NCBI GenBank assembly: GCA_036405195.1 | Contig: DASWYB010000068.1 | Location: 1 to 7,415, forward strand | DNA length: 7,415 nucleotides | Reading direction: 5' to 3' | From: DASWYB01 sp036405195 | Lineage (GTDB): Bacteria > Patescibacteriota > UBA1384 > 2-12-FULL-50-11 > DASWYB01 | Part shown: piece after piece, positions 3,948 to 7,415 of the stretch | How the letters are laid out: each line of letters starts with the position of its first letter | Position numbering within the stretch: position 1 is the first letter of the stretch | The notes under the pieces: generated by a model | What the model was told of the DNA's origin: nothing | What the model saw: only the letters and a program-made list of their open reading frames with translations | Databases searched by the model: none | Program-made: the position numbers and the translations under genes

Positions 3948-5465
3948 ATGCAAGAACTTACTACTCTCAAACAACGACTGAGCGAAATTACGCATCTGCG
4001 ATCTGCTTTAGCTATCCTCCAGTGGGACCAAGAGGTGTACATGCCAGAAGAGGGAAGTCGCTTTCGTGGAGAAACGTTGGCCTACCTCGCGGGGCTTAAC
4101 CACACAAAATTTACCGCTTTAGATAGCGATGCGATTCTTACCAAGCTCCATCAAGCCGTCCAGGTGGGAACACTACAAGGTGATGACGCCGTAATCGTAG
4201 AAGAAGTGTGGCGTGACTTTGAACGGGAGCAAAAACTACCTACCGATTTTGTAGAAGCACTTACGAAACTCACCAGTGAAGCCAACAGTGTGTGGGTAAA
4301 AGCAAGAAAAGCCAATGACTTTTCGATTTTTGCGCCGTATTTAGAAAAAATAGTGGCAATGAGCCGAGAGCAAGCGAAGCTCCTTGGATATAAAGATTCG
4401 CCTTATGATGCGTTGTTAGATATGTATGAACCCGGCGCAACCACAAAAGAGGTGGCGACTAAGCTTGAAGAACTTAAAACATTTCTGGTGCCGTTTATCC
4501 AAAAACTTACACAGAGTCCGAATCAACCCGACCCTTCAGTGCTGTTAGGGAACTATCCCGTAGAAAAGCAAATTGACTTTAATAAGCAGGTAGCCGAAGC
4601 GTTAGGCTTTCAGTTTTCCTGCGGCCGGGTCGATGTAAGCGCCCACCCGTTCTGCACAAACTTTAATCCCCAAGATGTGCGCTTTACCACCCGCTATAAT
4701 ACTGAAGATATTTGGGGATCGGTCGGGTCAACTATCCATGAAGTTGGGCACGGTCTCTATGAACAAGGTTTGAATCCCGAGCACTTTGGGACTCCGTTAG
4801 CGGAATACATCTCACTCGGTATTCACGAATCACAATCACGTATGTGGGAGAATCAGGTAGGGAAGAGTAAGCCGTTCTGGCAGTATTTTTATCCTAAACT
4901 CCAAGCGGAGTTTCCTGAGCCATTTGGAGCACTTTCGTTTGAAGACTTTTACCGTGCCATTAACACTGTGACACCTTCGCTCATTCGGACAGAATCAGAC
5001 GAAGTCACCTACAACTTGCATATTATTATCCGCTTTGAAATTGAAAAAGAGTTGATTGAGGGGACTTTGGAAGTTCAAGACTTGCCAGCGGTCTGGAATA
5101 AAAAGTATAGTGAATACTTAGGAATTGATGTGCCCGATGATGCTCACGGCGTACTCCAGGATGTCCACTGGTCACACGGGTCATTCGGTTACTTTCCTAC
5201 CTATACACTCGGAAATCTCTATGCTGCACAAATCTTTGCTCAAGCGAAAAAAGAAATTCAGCAGCTAGATGAGAAGTTAGCCCGAGGAGAATTCCACTAT
5301 CTTTTGGACTGGCTCCGCACAAAAATCCATATCCATGGCAAACGATTCACAGCAGGTGCATTGATTCAAGAAATCACCGGGACAGCACTCTCAAGCGACC
5401 ACTTTACTCGTTATTTACAAGACAAGTACACCGAAATTTACCCAGCAGAAGGAGACACCTTATGA
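3948..5465 (+). CDS. M32 family metallocarboxypeptidase (Taq type)
   Basis: 505 residues, the usual full length for the family. These enzymes remove C-terminal residues from peptides using one active-site metal and are normally cytoplasmic; no signal peptide is seen. The metal-binding motif is H264-E265-V266-G267-H268 (HEXXH), with the third ligand E294 in HESQSRMWEN, 30 residues after the first His as in M32 enzymes. Further family motifs are the N-terminal LQWDQEVYMPE, H358 in HIIIRFEIEKEL and H407 in DVHWSHGSFGYFPTYTLGN. The frame is intact and all motifs are present, so it should be active. The ATG at 3948 lacks a Shine-Dalgarno and appears leaderless. The stop overlaps the next gene's start (ATGA), so the two are cotranscribed and probably translationally coupled. 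Role inferred: peptide recycling. Confidence 0.97.
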   Translation: MQELTTLKQRLSEITHLRSALAILQWDQEVYMPEEGSRFRGETLAYLAGLNHTKFTALDSDAILTKLHQAVQVGTLQGDDAVIVEEVWRDFEREQKLPTDFVEALTKLTSEANSVWVKARKANDFSIFAPYLEKIVAMSREQAKLLGYKDSPYDALLDMYEPGATTKEVATKLEELKTFLVPFIQKLTQSPNQPDPSVLLGNYPVEKQIDFNKQVAEALGFQFSCGRVDVSAHPFCTNFNPQDVRFTTRYNTEDIWGSVGSTIHEVGHGLYEQGLNPEHFGTPLAEYISLGIHESQSRMWENQVGKSKPFWQYFYPKLQAEFPEPFGALSFEDFYRAINTVTPSLIRTESDEVTYNLHIIIRFEIEKELIEGTLEVQDLPAVWNKKYSEYLGIDVPDDAHGVLQDVHWSHGSFGYFPTYTLGNLYAAQIFAQAKKEIQQLDEKLARGEFHYLLDWLRTKIHIHGKRFTAGALIQEITGTALSSDHFTRYLQDKYTEIYPAEGDTL

Positions 5466-5926
5466 ATCGACCACTCATTATTGGCATCGTTGCAGTTCTT
5501 GCGGTTGTCGCCGTAGCCTTCGCACAACGAAACCGCACCTCAACCATCTCCCCAACAAACACACCAACCGCGCAGGTAACCGTAACCACCACGCTCGAAA
5601 CGACTGCAACACCCAGCGCGACCACCGTAACTACGGTAAGTCCAACCACCACAACCACACACGACGTTACGTTTAATGGCCAGGCATTTAGTCCTCGTAG
5701 TCTTACGATTAAAGTAGGGGATACGGTTCGATTCCTCAATAACGGATCCCAGTCAATTTGGGTTGCCTCAGACCCACACCCTGTACACACTAAGTATAGT
5801 GCTTTTGATGCTGAGCGCGGATATGCTCCGGGAGAGACTTACTCCTTTACGTTCACCAAAGCAGGAACTTGGACATATCATAACCATCTGAATTCAAGCC
5901 AAACAGGTACTATTGTCGTAGAATAG
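5462..5926 (+). CDS. Membrane-anchored cupredoxin-like protein, Cys-less
   Basis: 154 residues. An N-terminal hydrophobic segment (about 4-21) is followed by a Ser/Thr-rich linker (about 26-66) and a cupredoxin-like beta domain (about 68-154: DVTFNGQAFSP, KVGDTVRFLN, AGTWTYHNHLNSSQTGTIVV). The domain therefore sits outside the membrane. The classical type-1 copper Cys and Met are absent: there is no Cys at all and the only Met is the initiator. The expected ligand region has H140-N141-H142, with H106 and H109 in the preceding loop, so a His-only site is likely (copper or another metal; not blue-copper electron transfer). My recollection is that similar YHNHLN/YHDHLN domains occur in other uncultured bacteria and archaea. 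AAGGAG lies seven bases before the ATG, which overlaps the carboxypeptidase stop by 4 nt. Confidence 0.9.
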   Translation: MNRPLIIGIVAVLAVVAVAFAQRNRTSTISPTNTPTAQVTVTTTLETTATPSATTVTTVSPTTTTTHDVTFNGQAFSPRSLTIKVGDTVRFLNNGSQSIWVASDPHPVHTKYSAFDAERGYAPGETYSFTFTKAGTWTYHNHLNSSQTGTIVVE

Positions 5927-5930
5927 CTGG

Positions 5931-5959
5931 TTGACCACTAGTTAGATATATACTAAAAT
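5931..5959 (+). promoter_or_regulatory. Promoter for the corA-type gene
   Basis: TTGACC (5931-5936), a 17-bp spacer and TAAAAT (5954-5959), five of six matches in each box. Expected start near 5966, leaving a leader of about 38 nt with AAAGGGG at 5993-5999, four bases before the ATG at 6004. It begins five bases after the cupredoxin-like stop. Confidence 0.75.
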
Positions 5960-6003
5960 AGGGGGGTATATTTTCGCGTTTTTACATAGGGTAAAGGGGT
6001 GCT

Positions 6004-6924
6004 ATGGTCACTATTTTTCACAAGACAATTAAAGATACGGAACCCAAGGTCTTGAAAGAATCCAAGACGGGCGTTTGGGTCTGTCTCGAAGAACCAACTG
6101 AATCTGAAGTCACCGCCGTAGCCAAAGCTCATGCCCTTGATGCGAGCTTAATTAAAGATGCGCTCGACTTGTATGAAGTACCTCGTATAGAACGCGAAGA
6201 TGGCGTACTCTATGTCTATACACGTGTTCCATTCCAGGAAGGTACCTCTGTTATGACTGTACCTCTTCTTATAGCGCTCACTGGTTCCGCCGTTATCACT
6301 GTCTCCATGCGACAACTTCCCGTCTTTGCCAAATTTAAAGAAGGAAAGTTACCCTTTACGACGACACAGCGGATCAAACTCTTCCTTCAGTTCTTTACCG
6401 AAATCAATGCCAGTTACAGCCGATTTTTAACCAATATGAGCCGACGAGTTCGCGCCGCTTCCGTACAATTAGAATCCATTACCAACCGCCACGTTGTACA
6501 GCTCGTTTCGTTCGAGAATATTCTCAACGACTTTCTGGCAGCATTAGTTCCTACAAGCGCTCTTTTGAATACCTTACTCTCAGGCAAAACCCTCAAGCTC
6601 TATGCGACAGACGAAGATTTAGTCGAAGATATTTTCCTGACGAATGGTCAGTTAATTGAGCTTGCAAAATCAAACCTTAAGACCATTGTGAATGTCCGTG
6701 AGGCCTACTCAACGATTATGGGGAATAATCTCAACCAGGTGTTAAAACTCCTCACCTCACTCACTATCTTAATGACCGTGCCAATGATCATCTCGAGCTT
6801 CTTTGGCATGAACGTTGCGCTTCCCTTTGCCCAATCACCCTATGCTTTTGCCGGGATCGTGTCGATCACGCTCCTGATTACGCTCATTATTTTTCTTATC
6901 TTTAACCGTAACCGCTGGCTATAG
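6004..6924 (+). CDS. corA: CorA-type Mg2+ transporter
   Basis: 306 residues, a normal length. CorA proteins are homopentameric inner-membrane channels for Mg2+ (also Co2+/Ni2+). The N-terminal cytoplasmic domain (about 1-240) includes the family-like block DLYEVPRIEREDGVLYVYTRVP and a long helical region leading to the pore. Two C-terminal membrane helices (about 248-267 and 280-301) flank the signature G268-M269-N270 in FFGMNVALPF, which forms the selectivity loop. The C-terminus is short and basic (NRNRWL), as expected for the cytoplasmic end. It has its own promoter but may also receive read-through from the carboxypeptidase/cupredoxin-like operon, since no terminator lies between. The stop is three bases from the stop of the convergent mgtE-type gene. 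Confidence 0.96.
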   Translation: MVTIFHKTIKDTEPKVLKESKTGVWVCLEEPTESEVTAVAKAHALDASLIKDALDLYEVPRIEREDGVLYVYTRVPFQEGTSVMTVPLLIALTGSAVITVSMRQLPVFAKFKEGKLPFTTTQRIKLFLQFFTEINASYSRFLTNMSRRVRAASVQLESITNRHVVQLVSFENILNDFLAALVPTSALLNTLLSGKTLKLYATDEDLVEDIFLTNGQLIELAKSNLKTIVNVREAYSTIMGNNLNQVLKLLTSLTILMTVPMIISSFFGMNVALPFAQSPYAFAGIVSITLLITLIIFLIFNRNRWL

Positions 6925-6927
6925 TCT

Positions 6928-7415
6928 TTAGTGAAAAATAATTGCCGTTGCGATCATAAAGTAGATTACAACGCTGATAGCATCCTGAATAATAGTCGTG
7001 AATGGTCCCGCTCCTAATGCGGGATCTTTATGAGCGTGGCGAATAAAAGTAGGAATAGCTAATGCAATAAGGGGAGCAACTAAAATATTCGCAAACATGG
7101 CTAACCCGACTGATAGAGCAACTTTCGAGTCATGGAGCCACACGAAAGCAAACCCTCCCAATAAAATACCAAAAATGACACCAAGCGCGAGTCCCAAAAA
7201 GAATTCTTTCACAAGATACACGGCGAAACGGATTCGCTTCGTAGCCATATTCCGCACAATCATTGTTTCGGTCTGAGTCCCCACCGCATCGCTCATATAG
7301 ACAATTGCCGGTAAGAAAAAGGCGAGCGAGAGATCTTCGCTTAAAGCCCGTTCAAAACGAGACATTAAAAACGAAACCGACGCAGCACCAAATAAGCCAA
7401 CGATTAACCAGGGTA
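6928..7415 (-). CDS. mgtE: MgtE-type Mg2+ channel, C-terminal membrane domain (partial)
   Basis: The frame stays open to the window edge: upstream of the Met at 7363-7365 it continues with PWLIVGLFGAASVSFL, the start of the first membrane helix in MgtE proteins. That Met is therefore internal and the true start lies outside. The visible part (about 161 residues) is the MgtE transmembrane domain: LPAIVYMSDAVGTQTETMIVR corresponds to the family's GNVGTQ region, and DPALGAGPFTTIIQDAISVVIYF to the DP...SGPF...D motif that lines the pore. In MgtE an N-terminal cytoplasmic domain and CBS domains sense Mg2+; whether they are present cannot be seen here. The usual GN before VGTQ reads DA here. The protein ends MIATAIIFH with a TAA at 6928-6930, tail to tail with corA and with no terminator between. 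Confidence 0.93.
   Translation of the reverse strand, partial: PWLIVGLFGAASVSFLMSRFERALSEDLSLAFFLPAIVYMSDAVGTQTETMIVRNMATKRIRFAVYLVKEFFLGLALGVIFGILLGGFAFVWLHDSKVALSVGLAMFANILVAPLIALAIPTFIRHAHKDPALGAGPFTTIIQDAISVVIYFMIATAIIFH

Noticed and set aside
5404..5790. Minus-strand open frame (128 aa) rich in Val
   Set aside because: It is the reverse reading of the Thr-codon-rich linker of the cupredoxin-like gene (ACC/ACA read as GGT/TGT) and has no support of its own.
5921..5943. Possible terminator after the cupredoxin-like gene
   Set aside because: Only a short bulged stem (TAG-C-TGG/CCA-CTA) with a 4-nt loop and no T run; it coincides with the -35 box of the corA promoter.
6928..7365. Complete 145-aa MgtE-like protein starting at 7365
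   Set aside because: The frame continues to the window edge with residues typical of the first MgtE helix, so that Met is internal and the gene is cut by the window.
1..7415. CRISPR array or insertion sequence
   Set aside because: No regularly spaced repeats, transposase-like frames or terminal inverted repeats were seen.

Overview
The window is bacterial. It shows a bacterial-type tRNA-Pro (C1-G72, A73, encoded CCA), Shine-Dalgarno sites, six sigma-70-like promoters and intrinsic terminators. TGA is used as a stop (positions 105-107, 384-386, 3251-3253, 5463-5465), so the standard bacterial code applies and the code-25 lineages are excluded. The conserved genes (membrane-anchored DsbA-like thioredoxin fold, M32 carboxypeptidase, His-only cupredoxin-like protein, CorA, MgtE) and the many small orphan membrane proteins suggest a Candidate Phyla Radiation (Patescibacteria) genome. 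That placement is an inference from gene content; the window has no phylogenetic marker gene that would settle it.

Layout. Positions 1-107 hold the 3' end of a GC-rich CDS, followed by tRNA-Pro(CGG) at 129-205 and a long hairpin at 202-246 that can end transcription in both directions. Next come two divergent orphan genes, an integral membrane protein on the minus strand (384-914) and a protein with two putative zinc sites on the plus strand (1172-1942). An AT-rich spacer with a strong promoter for each separates them. A DsbA-like gene (2041-2700) follows, with its own promoter directly after a terminator. Two orphan small membrane proteins (2882-3253 and 3479-3832) each sit behind a highly structured leader or intergenic region, and a UUCG terminator closes the block.

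The second half is conventional. M32 carboxypeptidase (3948-5465) overlaps a membrane-anchored cupredoxin-like gene (5462-5926) by ATGA, then comes corA (6004-6924) with its own promoter. An mgtE channel-domain gene (6928 to beyond 7415, minus strand) converges on corA with three bases between the stops.

Two gene classes are mixed. The conserved genes have moderate GC and AT-tolerant third codon positions. The orphans at 384-914, 1172-1942 and 2882-3253 are markedly GC-rich, start with GTG and have strong GGAGG-type ribosome sites; 3479-3832 is intermediate, with an ATG start. The conserved genes form a plausible cell-envelope set: extracytoplasmic disulfide chemistry, a metal-binding surface protein, peptide processing and two Mg2+ uptake routes. 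The least explained parts are the divergent zinc-site/membrane pair and the structured RNA around 3234-3446.
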